From the NCBI RefSeq assembly GCF_918697925.1, contig NZ_CAKKMF010000022.1, positions 1-60,859 of the forward strand: a DNA stretch of 60,859 nucleotides. The letters run 5' to 3'. The position numbers and the translations under genes are program-made. The stretch comes from Arthrobacter sp. Bi26. Its GTDB lineage: Bacteria; Actinomycetota; Actinomycetes; Actinomycetales; Micrococcaceae. Below the pieces are notes generated by a model, which had not been told where the DNA came from, did no database searches, and saw nothing but the letters and a program-made list of their open reading frames with translations. Positions 18,301-27,241 of the stretch are shown one piece after another (position 1 is the first letter of the stretch; each line of letters begins with the position of its first letter).

Positions 18301-18302
18301 CT

Positions 18303-18332
18303 AGAATACGCTAATTTTGCCTTCGGCCGCAA
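18303..18332 (-). promoter_or_regulatory. promoter of the rplU operon
   Basis: TTGCGG (18327-18332) and TATTCT (18303-18308) are separated by 18 nt on the minus strand. The start point would lie near 18296. From here to the end of thiD-tenA (18333-18498) I see no gene. Confidence 0.55.
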
Positions 18333-18498
18333 ATGAGGCTGGTTCCGGCTGGTAGTCCGTGATAGGCGCCACAACGTCTTGAAGCAAAGACCGTGTCAAT
18401 GTTCTTGACCGTGATCTCGACCGTCTTGATGCTGTGCTGCCGCAACGACTTCCGGAACCGTGCCCCACCATCGTACCGGCTGTGCGGGCCAGGTCGTG

Positions 18499-20208
18499 TC
18501 AGGCGTACAGCCGCGGCGCGTCGAAGAAGGCCACTTCGTAGCCCGATGACTGCCGGAAAGCCAGGGCCATGGCCTCCCGCTCGCTCCCGGATGCCCGTCT
18601 GGCCGCCGTGTCCGTGTACGCGATGGCCTGCCGGGTCGCGGCGGCGAAGTCCTCATCGGCGTACGTCCGCAGCCAGTCGGCGTAGGGGTGTGCCACGGGG
18701 GCGCCGCCGGCAAGGAATTCCCGGTGCAGGGTGGCCCCGACCTCGGCGTAGAGCCAGAAGCATGGGAGCGCCGCCGCGACGAGGATCGCGTAGCTGCCGG
18801 CCACCGAGGCGGCCAGCAAGTGGTCCACGTACGACTTCGTCACCGGGCCCAGGTTGGGGGCAGTGGGGCGGGTGCTGAGCCAGGAACGGTGCAGCTCTGA
18901 TTCGACCTCCAGGCAGGTCTGTGCGGAACGGGCCCAGAACAGCTGCTCCGCCTCGGTGGGGGCGATCGCGGCGGCACGGGCCAGGACCCGGGAGTAGCCG
19001 TTGAGGTAGATGGCGTCCTGGGCGAGGTAGTACGCGAACTCGTGCTCGGGCAAGGTCCCGTCGGCCAGCCCGCGGATGAAGTCCAGGGCGTAGATGGCGT
19101 CAAGATCGCCCGCGGCCCCTGCGCGCAAGGCAGCGGCGAACTCGCCCTCCGCCGGACCGTGGCCGTCGAGGCTGCCCTGGCCGCGTTGGTCGTCTTTGAG
19201 GGCGTGCACATCGCCAGTTTGCTGCATGTGGTGGAAGTGATGGACCGGACCGTTGCCGGAGCCGACGTCCAGGGCCGCGGCTTCGCGGAGCGCGCCCAGC
19301 AGCCACGGCTTGACCTCCCGCAACGCCGCTTCCCAGTCCCCCACCCGGGCCTGCACGGTGGCCATGGCCGAGGACAAGGAGCAGCCGGTGCCGTGGCTGT
19401 TGCGCGTGGCGATCCGCTCCCCCGGCACCACCACCGTTTCCCGGCCGAGCAGGCCCCCGGTGTTCACCAATGCATCCGGGCAGCCGGCGCCCGCGCCGTT
19501 CCCGCCCTCCGCGGCATCGCCGCCGTCGACGGGTCCGTCCCCGGGCTGGCCGCCCTGGGAGTGTCCGTCCTTGAGGTGCCCGCCTTTGACCAGCACGGTG
19601 GTGCCGGTCAGGGCCGCCAGTCGTTTGCCCTGCGCCAAGGCCTCAGCCCAGTCGGCCGCGGCGGGCTCTTTGAGCAGGATGGCGAGTTCGGCGAGGTTCG
19701 GCGTGATGAGGTCCGCCAGCGGCAGGAGGGCCTGCAGGGCGGCCTCGGCCGATTCCTGCAGGAGCCGGTCGCCGCTGGTGGCGACCATCACCGGGTCCAG
19801 GACGACGACGACGGGGCGCACCTTTTCCAGCCAGCTGCGGACGGCGTCGATCACCGCGGCGTCGCCGAGCATGCCGATCTTGACGGCGTCGATGCCGATG
19901 TCGTCGCTGATGGCGTCCAGCTGGGCCGTGAGGAACGCGGCCGGGGGCACGTGGACGGCGCGCACGCCCTGGGTGTTTTGGGCCGTCAGGGCCGTGATGG
20001 CGGCCATGCCGTAGCCGCCGTTCGCTGCAATGCTCTTCAGGTCGGCCTGGATCCCGGCCCCGCCGGAGGGGTCGGAGCCGGCGATGGCCAGCACGCGGGG
20101 AATGCGCGGGGGTGCGGACGGGGACGGCACGGACGGGGACGGCCCTGCCGTCTGACAATCGCTGGGCAGAAACTCGGACTGATTCGATCTCGCGGACAAG
20201 TCAGACAT
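18499..20208 (-). CDS. thiD: ThiD-TenA fusion: HMP-phosphate kinase plus aminopyrimidine hydrolase
   Basis: The 569-residue fusion joins two thiamin-pyrimidine functions. Residues 40-310 are ThiD, which phosphorylates HMP and HMP-P: AIAGSDPSGGAGIQADLKS, GMLGDAAVI, LDPVMVATSGD, LVKGGH and the NSHGTGCSLSSA catalytic loop. A 30-residue Gly/Asp insert interrupts the kinase after LVKGGH. Residues 350-569 are TenA, which deaminates or hydrolyses salvaged aminopyrimidines: YLAQDAIYLNGYSR, the PCFWLYAEVG cysteine motif and a final YEVAFFDAPRLY. The ATG abuts a TPP riboswitch. Thiamin salvage through one cytosolic polypeptide is the likely role. Confidence 0.95.
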   Translation of the reverse strand: MSDLSARSNQSEFLPSDCQTAGPSPSVPSPSAPPRIPRVLAIAGSDPSGGAGIQADLKSIAANGGYGMAAITALTAQNTQGVRAVHVPPAAFLTAQLDAISDDIGIDAVKIGMLGDAAVIDAVRSWLEKVRPVVVVLDPVMVATSGDRLLQESAEAALQALLPLADLITPNLAELAILLKEPAAADWAEALAQGKRLAALTGTTVLVKGGHLKDGHSQGGQPGDGPVDGGDAAEGGNGAGAGCPDALVNTGGLLGRETVVVPGERIATRNSHGTGCSLSSAMATVQARVGDWEAALREVKPWLLGALREAAALDVGSGNGPVHHFHHMQQTGDVHALKDDQRGQGSLDGHGPAEGEFAAALRAGAAGDLDAIYALDFIRGLADGTLPEHEFAYYLAQDAIYLNGYSRVLARAAAIAPTEAEQLFWARSAQTCLEVESELHRSWLSTRPTAPNLGPVTKSYVDHLLAASVAGSYAILVAAALPCFWLYAEVGATLHREFLAGGAPVAHPYADWLRTYADEDFAAATRQAIAYTDTAARRASGSEREAMALAFRQSSGYEVAFFDAPRLYA

Positions 20209-20285
20209 CCCTTCGCCGGTGCTAACCGGACAGGTTCAACGGGTCTGGATCTCAGCCGGCTGATGCGCGGCACCCCGTGTCAGTG
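20209..20285 (-). promoter_or_regulatory. TPP (THI-box) riboswitch
   Basis: The minus strand carries the conserved elements in order: ACACGGGGTGC, GGCTGAGA, ACCCGTTGAACCTG, CCGGTTAGCACCGG and GCGAAGGG. The last one merges with the Shine-Dalgarno and is followed directly by the ATG. Thiamin pyrophosphate binding would therefore hide the ribosome site, a translational off-switch. Confidence 0.96.
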
Positions 20286-20329
20286 TTCCAGCCTAGCCGT
20301 TGCCACCGGGCTGCTCCGTTAACGCAGGA

Positions 20330-20383
20330 GCGGGACCGGGCCGGAGCGGACGTATTGTTACGCCCGCTCCGGCCCGGTCCCGC
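20330..20383 (-). terminator. 20-bp perfect hairpin after rne, no U tail
   Basis: A perfect 20-bp G/C-rich stem (20330-20349 with 20364-20383) encloses a 14-nt loop. No T run follows on either strand, as in many actinobacterial terminators. It separates rne from the thiD riboswitch. Confidence 0.75.
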
Positions 20384-20433
20384 AGTCCAACCAGTCGAAG
20401 GGACCGGTCGGGGAAGCGATCAGTCGCGGCGGA

Positions 20434-23400
20434 CTACAGCTCCGACGCCGGTACGCCCACGCCGAGGATGATCGGCTCGTTGCCGGCCGGGATGGACGCC
20501 GGCCTGGCCGCGGCGGGTGCCTTGGCCTCGTGAACCGATCCGGCCGCGGCCGGACGCGTCGCCTCGCGATGCTCCACGGAGGTCTCGTTCGCAGCGCCCT
20601 GGGCGCGGCTGGCGCTCCGGTTGCGGCGCCCGCGGCGGCCACGAACCGTGGTGTCCGCTGTCCGCGAAGCCGGCGCCTGCGCAGTGCGCACGGCTGCGGG
20701 CGCCTCCGGTGCCGCGGAAGCCGCGGAGGGCGGGGCCTGGACGGCGTCCATCCCGGCCGGCTTGCCGGCCTCGGCGTCGCCCAGGTTGGCGAAGGCCTCG
20801 GTCAGCAGGTCCAGGGTCAGGGCCGGTTCCGGCGTGTCCTCGGCGTGCTCCACGAACGGCAGGGCCACCTGCTCACCGCCAAACGTCAGCACGGTCGCGG
20901 GACGTCCGGCTGCCTCTTCGGCGGCCGCGAGCTGCGTGACGGCGTCGACGGCGGCCTTACGGGCCCCGGCGTCGCTGGCAGCGGCTGCCTCCCCGTCGTG
21001 CAGGTGCGCGGCGTGCGCCGCGGCGGCGATGTTGGCCAGCGCGGCCCGGGTGGCTTCAGCCTTGGCGTGGCGTTCGGCCTCGGTGGGCTCGACGTGGACG
21101 GCTGCGGGTGCGGCCGGCGCCGTCTCCGGGCCCTGGCCTCCCCTGCCGCGGCGACGGCTCTTGCGCTCCGTGCGGGCAGCAGGCTGCGCCTCGGCGCGCG
21201 GCACATAGTGCTCCGCGGCAACCGTGTTGGCGCGGCGGTGTTCCACCGGTTCGTCGTGGGTGACGATGCCGCGGCCCGCGCAGGTTTCGCACTGTTCGCC
21301 GAAGACTTCCAGCAGCCCGGTGCCCATCCGCTTGCGGGTCATCTGCACGAGGCCCAGCGAGGTCACCTCGGCCACCTGGTGCTTGGTCCGGTCCCGGCCC
21401 AGGCACTCCACCATGCGGCGCAGCACGAGGTCGCGGTTGGATTCGAGCACCATGTCGATGAAGTCGATCACGATGATGCCGCCAATGTCGCGCAGGCGCA
21501 GCTGCCGGACGACTTCCTCGGCCGCTTCCAGGTTGTTCTTGGTGACGGTTTCCTCGAGGTTGCCGCCGGAGCCGGTGAACTTGCCGGTGTTGACGTCCAC
21601 CACGGTCATGGCTTCGGTGCGGTCGATCACGAGGGAACCGCCGGAGGGCAGGAAGACCTTCCGGTCCAGGGCCTTGTGGATCTGCTCGTCGATGCGCCAG
21701 GCAGCGAAGATGTCCGTGTCCTTGGTCCACTTCTCGAGCCGGCCCACGAGGTCCGGTGCCACGTAGGTGACATAGGCCTCGATGGTGTCCCAGGCTTCCT
21801 CGCCGGAGACGATCAGCTTGGAGAAGTCCTCGTTGAAGACGTCGCGGACCACCTTGATGGTCAGGTCAGGTTCGCCGTAGAGCAGCTCGGGGGCGAGGAT
21901 TTTGGTCGACGTCGACTGGCTCTCGATGCCCTCCCACTGCGCGCGGAGCCGGTTGATGTCGTGCGTCAGCTCTTCCTCGGAGGCACCCTCGGCCGCGGTG
22001 CGGACAATGACGCCCGCGTCCTCAGGCAGGCGGTCCTTGAGGATCCGCTTGAGGCGGTTGCGCTCGACGTCGGGCAGCTTGCGGGAGATGCCGGTCATGG
22101 AGCCGCCGGGCACGTACACAAGGTAGCGGCCGGGCAGCGAGATCTGGCTGGTGAGGCGGGCCCCCTTGTGGCCGACCGGGTCCTTGGTGACCTGGACCAG
22201 CACGGAGTCGCCGGACTTCAGCGCGTTCTCGATCCTGCGCTGTTTGCCTTCGAGGTTGACGGACTCCCAGTTCACTTCGCCGGCGTAGAGCACGGCGTTG
22301 CGGCCGCGGCCGATGTCCACGAATGCGGCTTCCATGGACGGCAGCACGTTCTGGACCTTGCCCAGGTAGACGTTGCCGATCAGGGAATCCTGCTGGGTCT
22401 TGGACACAAAGTGTTCGGCCAGGACGCCGTCTTCGAGGACCCCGATCTGGATTCTGTCGTCGCGCTGGCGGACGATCATCTGGCGGTCCACGGACTCGCG
22501 GCGGGCCAGGAACTCGGCCTCGGTGATGACGGTGCGGCGGCGGCCGGTGTCGCGGGATTCGCGGCGTCGCTGCTTCTTGGCTTCCAGGCGGGTGGAGCCC
22601 TTGACGGACGTGACGCGGTTGTTGACCGGCGCCTCGGCCATGGCCCGCGGCGCACGGACGCGGGTCACCGTGTTGGGCGGATCGTCGCCTTCCCCACCGG
22701 TCAGTTCCAGGTCCTGGTCGCCGCGGCGACGGCGGCGGCGGCGGCGCGACGTCACGCCATCCTCAAGGGTTGCCTCGGAACCTTCGTCGCCCTCGTCCTC
22801 GGCGCCTTCGGACTCGGTGTCGGACTCGGCGGACGTACGGGTGCGCCCGCGCCGGCCACGGCTGCGGCGTCGACGGCGGCTGCCGGCGTCCTCGTCCTCG
22901 TCGCCTTCTTCCTCCTCGGGCTCCGCTGCTGCTGCGGCAACGGGGACCGGGCGCACCACGGTGCTGAGGTCGGGGGCCTGGAAGATCACGGAAGTGAGGG
23001 CACCCGGTTCCATGAACAGCGACGTGGCCGGGCTTTCCTCGGGCAGGGCTTCCGGCCCTTCGGGCTGGGCCGCGGCGGGGGCTTGCGCAGGTTCGGCCGC
23101 CGTGGCGGCTTCTGCCGGCTCGGCTTCTTCGGCCGGGACCGCTACTGCGGGTACGTCTTCGGCTTTCGGTGCGGCCTTGGCACGGCTGGCGCGGCGCCGG
23201 ACCGGCTTCTCTGGGGCCGTCTCTGCGACCTTCTCTGTGGCCGTCTCCGTGACGGCGGCGTCGTCGGAAGCAGCGGCCGCCTCGGGAGCCTCTGCCGCGG
23301 CAGGCGCGTTGGCTTCGGGCTCTTCAGCGAAGGCAGGCAACGGTTCCGGGGCGGCAACAGGCTTGCGGGCACGGGTGCGCCGTGCGGGCGCCTTTACAGC

Positions 23401-23676
23401 AGTTTCGGGGGCAGCAGTTTCGGGTACGGCGGTTTCGGCGTCGGCTGCTTTGCGGCGCGCGGCGACGGGCTCATCCGAGCCGGCCGCTTCGGCCAGCACC
23501 GCGGCTTCAGCCACGGCCTCCGCGGCGGCCGCGGCGTTGACCTTTGCGACGGGCGCCTTCCGGCGGGTCCGGACGGCCCTCTTCGGCGCTGCCGGAGCTT
23601 CCGCTTCCGCAGTTGCTTCTGCTTCCCCGGCGGCTACTAGTTCTTCGTTACCGGCTACAACCTGGTCATTATCCAT
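20434..23676 (-). CDS. rne: ribonuclease E/G family endoribonuclease
   Basis: This is the main mRNA-decay and rRNA-processing endonuclease. The 1080-residue protein has a disordered N-terminal third (Ala/Glu-rich, then Arg-rich and acidic to about residue 370), an S1 domain (IGNVYLGKVQNVLPSMEAAFVDIG) and the DNase I-like catalytic core. Metal ligands are in TEAMTVVDVNTGKF and IIVIDFIDM. The zinc-link is CETCAGRG. A second disordered tail of about 250 residues follows. Long extensions on both sides of the core are characteristic of actinobacterial RNase E. The ATG at 23676 has GGAG 11 nt upstream; a GTG four codons earlier overlaps that site. Confidence 0.96.
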   Translation of the reverse strand: MDNDQVVAGNEELVAAGEAEATAEAEAPAAPKRAVRTRRKAPVAKVNAAAAAEAVAEAAVLAEAAGSDEPVAARRKAADAETAVPETAAPETAVKAPARRTRARKPVAAPEPLPAFAEEPEANAPAAAEAPEAAAASDDAAVTETATEKVAETAPEKPVRRRASRAKAAPKAEDVPAVAVPAEEAEPAEAATAAEPAQAPAAAQPEGPEALPEESPATSLFMEPGALTSVIFQAPDLSTVVRPVPVAAAAAEPEEEEGDEDEDAGSRRRRRSRGRRGRTRTSAESDTESEGAEDEGDEGSEATLEDGVTSRRRRRRRRGDQDLELTGGEGDDPPNTVTRVRAPRAMAEAPVNNRVTSVKGSTRLEAKKQRRRESRDTGRRRTVITEAEFLARRESVDRQMIVRQRDDRIQIGVLEDGVLAEHFVSKTQQDSLIGNVYLGKVQNVLPSMEAAFVDIGRGRNAVLYAGEVNWESVNLEGKQRRIENALKSGDSVLVQVTKDPVGHKGARLTSQISLPGRYLVYVPGGSMTGISRKLPDVERNRLKRILKDRLPEDAGVIVRTAAEGASEEELTHDINRLRAQWEGIESQSTSTKILAPELLYGEPDLTIKVVRDVFNEDFSKLIVSGEEAWDTIEAYVTYVAPDLVGRLEKWTKDTDIFAAWRIDEQIHKALDRKVFLPSGGSLVIDRTEAMTVVDVNTGKFTGSGGNLEETVTKNNLEAAEEVVRQLRLRDIGGIIVIDFIDMVLESNRDLVLRRMVECLGRDRTKHQVAEVTSLGLVQMTRKRMGTGLLEVFGEQCETCAGRGIVTHDEPVEHRRANTVAAEHYVPRAEAQPAARTERKSRRRGRGGQGPETAPAAPAAVHVEPTEAERHAKAEATRAALANIAAAAHAAHLHDGEAAAASDAGARKAAVDAVTQLAAAEEAAGRPATVLTFGGEQVALPFVEHAEDTPEPALTLDLLTEAFANLGDAEAGKPAGMDAVQAPPSAASAAPEAPAAVRTAQAPASRTADTTVRGRRGRRNRSASRAQGAANETSVEHREATRPAAAGSVHEAKAPAAARPASIPAGNEPIILGVGVPASEL

Positions 23677-24154
23677 CTGTGGCGACACTCCTGCCCCTGA
23701 TGCGCCGCCACATTCGGCGCCCGTTGGGGCAAATATGCGTCAACACCCGCAGGCATTGACAGAAGTCAATTGGATACCCTCAGGTTCGCACCGGCAGTGG
23801 GGTGCGGCAGCCCTGGAGGGCCGGCGAGATTGTTTTGGAACCCGTTGACCTACACGCCACAACCAGGTGCCGTCCAATGGCATTGCGGGACAGCTGGAAT
23901 CAGAGGATCCGCAGCTCCCTGCTCATCATTGGCGGTCTTGAAACAAAATCGCCGGACCGGAATCCGGATGTGGATCGGGTTCCAGCCACGATCATTGTCT
24001 CACAGGAGCCGCCAAAGCTGGCGTAGGCGGGGCCTGAAGTGCTTTCGGAGCGGCTGGGCAGGGCGGCAGGGGCCGTTCTCCGCCGCTGCCCAGCCTGCGG
24101 CGTTAGAATCGGGCCAGAAGAACACGGTCAAGACGATCAAAGGACTCATATTCC
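23677..24154. other. 478-bp intergenic region between divergent rne and the VKOR gene
   Basis: No protein gene is convincing here on either strand. It contains the inverted repeat ATTGAC-agaa-GTCAAT at 23755-23770, about 80 bp before rne, and a good -10 (TTAGAAT, near 24104-24110) upstream of the VKOR gene. The rest would be the 5' untranslated region of rne. In E. coli that region mediates RNase E autoregulation, so a similar role is possible but unproven. Confidence 0.5.
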
Positions 24155-24826
24155 ATGCCCAGCATCTCCAGCACTGCCGGTGACGCGACCGTACAGCACC
24201 CGGGTTCCGGCCCGGCGCCCGCGGACCGCTCCCTTCCCACGATGACCCGCGACCGCCCGTTCGCCTGGCTCCTGCTGATCACCGGCGTCGTTGGCTGGCT
24301 CGCTTCCGGCGCCCTGGTGCTGGAGAAGCTGGAGGTCCTGAAGGACCCCAACCACGTCACGGTCTGCGACGTGAACCCGTGGATCTCCTGCGGCCAGGTC
24401 ATGCAGACGCCGCAGAGTTCTGTGTTCGGCTTCCCGAACATGTTCATCGGCATCGTGGCTTTCGCCGTGATCATCACCACGGCCATGGGCATCCTGGCCG
24501 GCGCAAGATTCGCCCGGTGGTACTGGCTGGGGCTGCAGGCGGGCGTGACGCTGGGCTTCGCGTTCGTTATCTGGCTCTGGTCCCAGGCCCTGTACGCCAT
24601 CCACATCCTCTGCCCGTTCTGCATGATCGTCTGGGCCGTGATGATCCCGTTGTTCGTCTGGGTGAGCGTCCGCAACATCTCCCACGGGGTGATCGCGTTG
24701 CCCGCCGGTCCCACCAAGGTGATCGGCGACTCGGGCTGGATCATCACGGCGCTGCTGTACGTCGCCGTCATCGCGACAATCTTCTTCGCCTTCATCCAGG
24801 TCTTCATCGGGACCTCCGGCTACTAA
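24155..24826 (+). CDS. vitamin K epoxide reductase (VKOR) family membrane protein
   Basis: Actinobacterial VKOR reoxidises DsbA-like proteins with menaquinone and so drives disulfide formation outside the membrane. The 223-residue protein has about five membrane helices. The active-site pair is in ILCPFCMIVW near residue 152, and the loop cysteines are in VTVCDVNPWISCGQV near residues 68-78. FGFPNMFIGIVAF matches the family. No fused thioredoxin domain is present and no dsbA-like gene is adjacent. The ATG follows AAGGA at 10 nt; an internal ATG at 24242 would also keep all helices. Confidence 0.93.
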   Translation: MPSISSTAGDATVQHPGSGPAPADRSLPTMTRDRPFAWLLLITGVVGWLASGALVLEKLEVLKDPNHVTVCDVNPWISCGQVMQTPQSSVFGFPNMFIGIVAFAVIITTAMGILAGARFARWYWLGLQAGVTLGFAFVIWLWSQALYAIHILCPFCMIVWAVMIPLFVWVSVRNISHGVIALPAGPTKVIGDSGWIITALLYVAVIATIFFAFIQVFIGTSGY

Positions 24827-24855
24827 GCACTCCCGAACGCCGCGAGATAACAGTT

Positions 24856-24886
24856 AAGGCCAATGTTCAGCGTGAACATTGGCCTT
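24856..24886. terminator. bidirectional terminator between VKOR gene and ndk
   Basis: AAGGCCAATGTTCA pairs perfectly with TGAACATTGGCCTT over 14 bp with a 3-nt central loop. It lies between two convergent genes. Confidence 0.9.
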
Positions 24887-24923
24887 ATCTGTCACCTCGG
24901 TGAGGCGAGGGTCCAGGAAATTC

Positions 24924-25337
24924 CTAGAACCAGATCTTGATCTCGCGCTCGGCGGATTCCACCGAATCCGAGCCGTGGACCAGGTTCTGCTGTACCTTCA
25001 GGCCCCAGTCGCGGCCGAAGTCGCCGCGGATGGTGCCGGGCGCCGCCGTCGTCGGGTCCGTGGTCCCGGCGAGGATACGGAAGCCCTCAATCACGCGGTG
25101 GCCCTCGAAGATTGCGGCGACCACCGGGCCGCTGAGCATGAACTCAACCAGCGGCTCGTAGAACGGCTTGCCGACGTGCTCCTCGTAGTGCTGCTCGAGC
25201 AGCTCGCGGTTCGCATCGACTTTCTTGAGCTCGGCCAGGGTGTAGCCCTTGGCTTCGATCCGGCTCAGGATGGCGCCGGACAGGTTGCGGGCGACGCCGT
25301 CGGGCTTGATCAGGACGAGGGTGCGCTCAATGCTCAC
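24924..25337 (-). CDS. ndk: nucleoside diphosphate kinase
   Basis: Ndk transfers the gamma phosphate of ATP to nucleoside diphosphates through a phosphohistidine. The 137-residue protein starts [17 protein letters not shown] and has the active histidine at 121 in [18 protein letters not shown] and RGDFGRD complete the fold. The GTG at 25337 has GGAG at 5 nt spacing; a longer open frame upstream is not credible. It is the last gene of the ileS-folC-DUF4233-ndk series, a common actinobacterial order. Confidence 0.98.
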   Translation of the reverse strand: MSIERTLVLIKPDGVARNLSGAILSRIEAKGYTLAELKKVDANRELLEQHYEEHVGKPFYEPLVEFMLSGPVVAAIFEGHRVIEGFRILAGTTDPTTAAPGTIRGDFGRDWGLKVQQNLVHGSDSVESAEREIKIWF

Positions 25338-25420
25338 AGCTGCTCCAATGTGTTGGGGTGGGGTTCGGGTCAAGTCTACGGGGTGCGGCCCAAGCGCCGG
25401 GCGCAGGTTCAGTCGCTGGT

Positions 25421-25876
25421 TCAGGCGCCGTTGCCGGGCGCGGGGCCCTGGGGATGGGCCGCATCCCATTCAGCCTGCTCGCGCTCCCGCTGCGCGGCCT
25501 CCCGGTCAATCCGGATGCCGGTCCGGACCCCGTACCACCAGGCCACGGCGAAGAGCGCGCCGACGAGGTACATGGCAGGCTCCACGAGGCCGCCCAGTAT
25601 CAGGACGAGCTGCAGGATCCAGCCCAGGGCCACTCCCCACGGCTTGGAGAGGACCGCGCAGGTGAAGATGAAGACCAGGCACAGGCCGATCCCCACGGAG
25701 AAGACCAGGGCCGCAGGATATTCGTTCCGGTGCAGGCCAAAGACGGCCAGTGTTCCGAAGAGCACCACGAAAGCTTCCAGCAACAGGACCGTGGAGGCGA
25801 ACATGACCTTCGTGGAACGCCGCTTCTTGGGCATGCCCGGACGCCATTCGCGCTGGGCTTTGGTGAGTTTCGCCAT
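25421..25876 (-). CDS. DUF4233 family membrane protein
   Basis: This 151-residue protein has a basic N-terminus ([20 protein letters not shown]), four hydrophobic segments ([65 protein letters not shown]) and a charged tail. Its place between folC and ndk is the usual one for DUF4233. Function is not known. It begins 3 nt after the folC stop, so it is translationally coupled. Confidence 0.85.
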   Translation of the reverse strand: MAKLTKAQREWRPGMPKKRRSTKVMFASTVLLLEAFVVLFGTLAVFGLHRNEYPAALVFSVGIGLCLVFIFTCAVLSKPWGVALGWILQLVLILGGLVEPAMYLVGALFAVAWWYGVRTGIRIDREAAQREREQAEWDAAHPQGPAPGNGA

Positions 25877-25879
25877 CGC

Positions 25880-27238
25880 TTACGCGTCCGCCTTTCCGAG
25901 CAGGATGCGGGCGTCCGCGACGAGCGTGATGGACCCGGTCACCAGGACGCCGCCGGCGAGTTCGTCATCGGCTTCGGCGCGTTCCACGGCCCATTCGATG
26001 GCGTCGTCGAGCTTTGCAGCGACATGGATGTTGTCCTCGCCGAAGCCAAGATCAATGGCGACCTCAGCCAGGTCCTCGGCCGGGACGGCGCGGGGCGAGT
26101 TGGACTCGGTGAAGCAGTATTCGGTGGCCAGGCCGCCCAGGGATTCCTTGAGCTGGCGCAGGATCTCCTCGGCGTCCTTTTCCCGCAGCACGCCAACCAC
26201 CACCACCAGCTTGGTGAAGTTGAAGGCCTCGTGGATGGCCTCGGCGGAGACCCGGATGCCCTCCGGGTTGTGCGCCGCGTCCACGATGATGGTCGGTGAG
26301 GTGCGGACCACCTCGAGCCGCCCCGGGGACGTGACAGAGGCAAAGGCCTCCTGCAGGATCTCGGCGTCGATCGCCTTCTCCCCGCCGAAGAACGCTTCCA
26401 GCGCGGCAATTGCGACGGCGGCGTTCTCGGCCTGGTGCGCGCCGTGCAGCGGCACCAGCAGGTCCTCGTAGCGGCCGGCGATGCCCTGGATGGTGACCAT
26501 CTGGCCGCCCACCGCGACGGTGCGGGATTCAACGCCGAACTCCACGCCCTCGAAGCGGAACGGCACGTTGACCTCCTTGGCCTTCTCCAGGAGGACCTGG
26601 GCCGCGTCGACGGGCTGCGCCGCGCTGATGAGGAAGCCGCCGGGCTTGATGATGCCGGCTTTCTCAAAGGCGATGTCCCCGGTGGTGTCGCCCAGCAAAT
26701 CGGTGTGGTCCAGGGAGATCGGGGTGACCACGGCCACCTGGCCGTCGCCGACGTTCGTGGCGTCGGTGATGCCGCCGAGGCCCACTTCGATCACCGCGAC
26801 GTTGACCGGCTGGTCGGCGAAGACCGCGAAGCCCAAGATGGTCAGGCACTCGAAGTAGGTCAGCCGGGGCTGGCCCGCCGCCTCGAGTTCGCTGTCCACG
26901 ATCTGCAGGTAGGGCCGGATCTCGTCCCAGATCCGGACGAACGTCTCATCCGGCACCGGGGCGCCGTCGATGCTGATCCGTTCGGTGACCTTGGACAGGT
27001 GCGGGCTCGTGTACCGGCCCGTGCTCAGGCCGTGGGCCCGCAGCCCGGCCTCGATCATCCGGGCCGTGGACGTCTTGCCGTTGGTGCCGGTGACGTGGAT
27101 GATCGGGAACGCCTTGTTCGGCTCCCCCAGGATTTCCATGGCACGGTGCAGCGGGGCGAGCCGAGGTTCCATCTTGTTTTCCGGCGCCCGGCCCAGCAGC
27201 TCGGCGTAGACGCTTTCTACGGAGAATTCGTCGGTCAT
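25880..27238 (-). CDS. folC: bifunctional dihydrofolate/folylpolyglutamate synthase FolC
   Basis: FolC adds glutamate to dihydropteroate and then to folates; polyglutamate folates are the form that MetE requires. The 452-residue protein has the Mur-ligase fold with the ATP loop IIHVTGTNGKTSTARM near residue 48, TSPHLSKVTERI, VIEVGLGG and SLDHTDLLGDT. The C-terminal domain contains DAAHNPEG. It sits 3 nt after the ileS stop and 3 nt before the DUF4233 gene. Confidence 0.97.
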   Translation of the reverse strand: MTDEFSVESVYAELLGRAPENKMEPRLAPLHRAMEILGEPNKAFPIIHVTGTNGKTSTARMIEAGLRAHGLSTGRYTSPHLSKVTERISIDGAPVPDETFVRIWDEIRPYLQIVDSELEAAGQPRLTYFECLTILGFAVFADQPVNVAVIEVGLGGITDATNVGDGQVAVVTPISLDHTDLLGDTTGDIAFEKAGIIKPGGFLISAAQPVDAAQVLLEKAKEVNVPFRFEGVEFGVESRTVAVGGQMVTIQGIAGRYEDLLVPLHGAHQAENAAVAIAALEAFFGGEKAIDAEILQEAFASVTSPGRLEVVRTSPTIIVDAAHNPEGIRVSAEAIHEAFNFTKLVVVVGVLREKDAEEILRQLKESLGGLATEYCFTESNSPRAVPAEDLAEVAIDLGFGEDNIHVAAKLDDAIEWAVERAEADDELAGGVLVTGSITLVADARILLGKADA

Positions 27239-27241
27239 GGT

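Noticed and set aside
20530..23640. Long plus-strand open frame antisense to rne
   Set aside because: Same G/C-driven effect; RNase E motifs on the minus strand are decisive.
23770..24183. Plus-strand frames between rne and the VKOR gene
   Set aside because: Odd composition and no ribosome sites; one of them overlaps the VKOR start in another frame.
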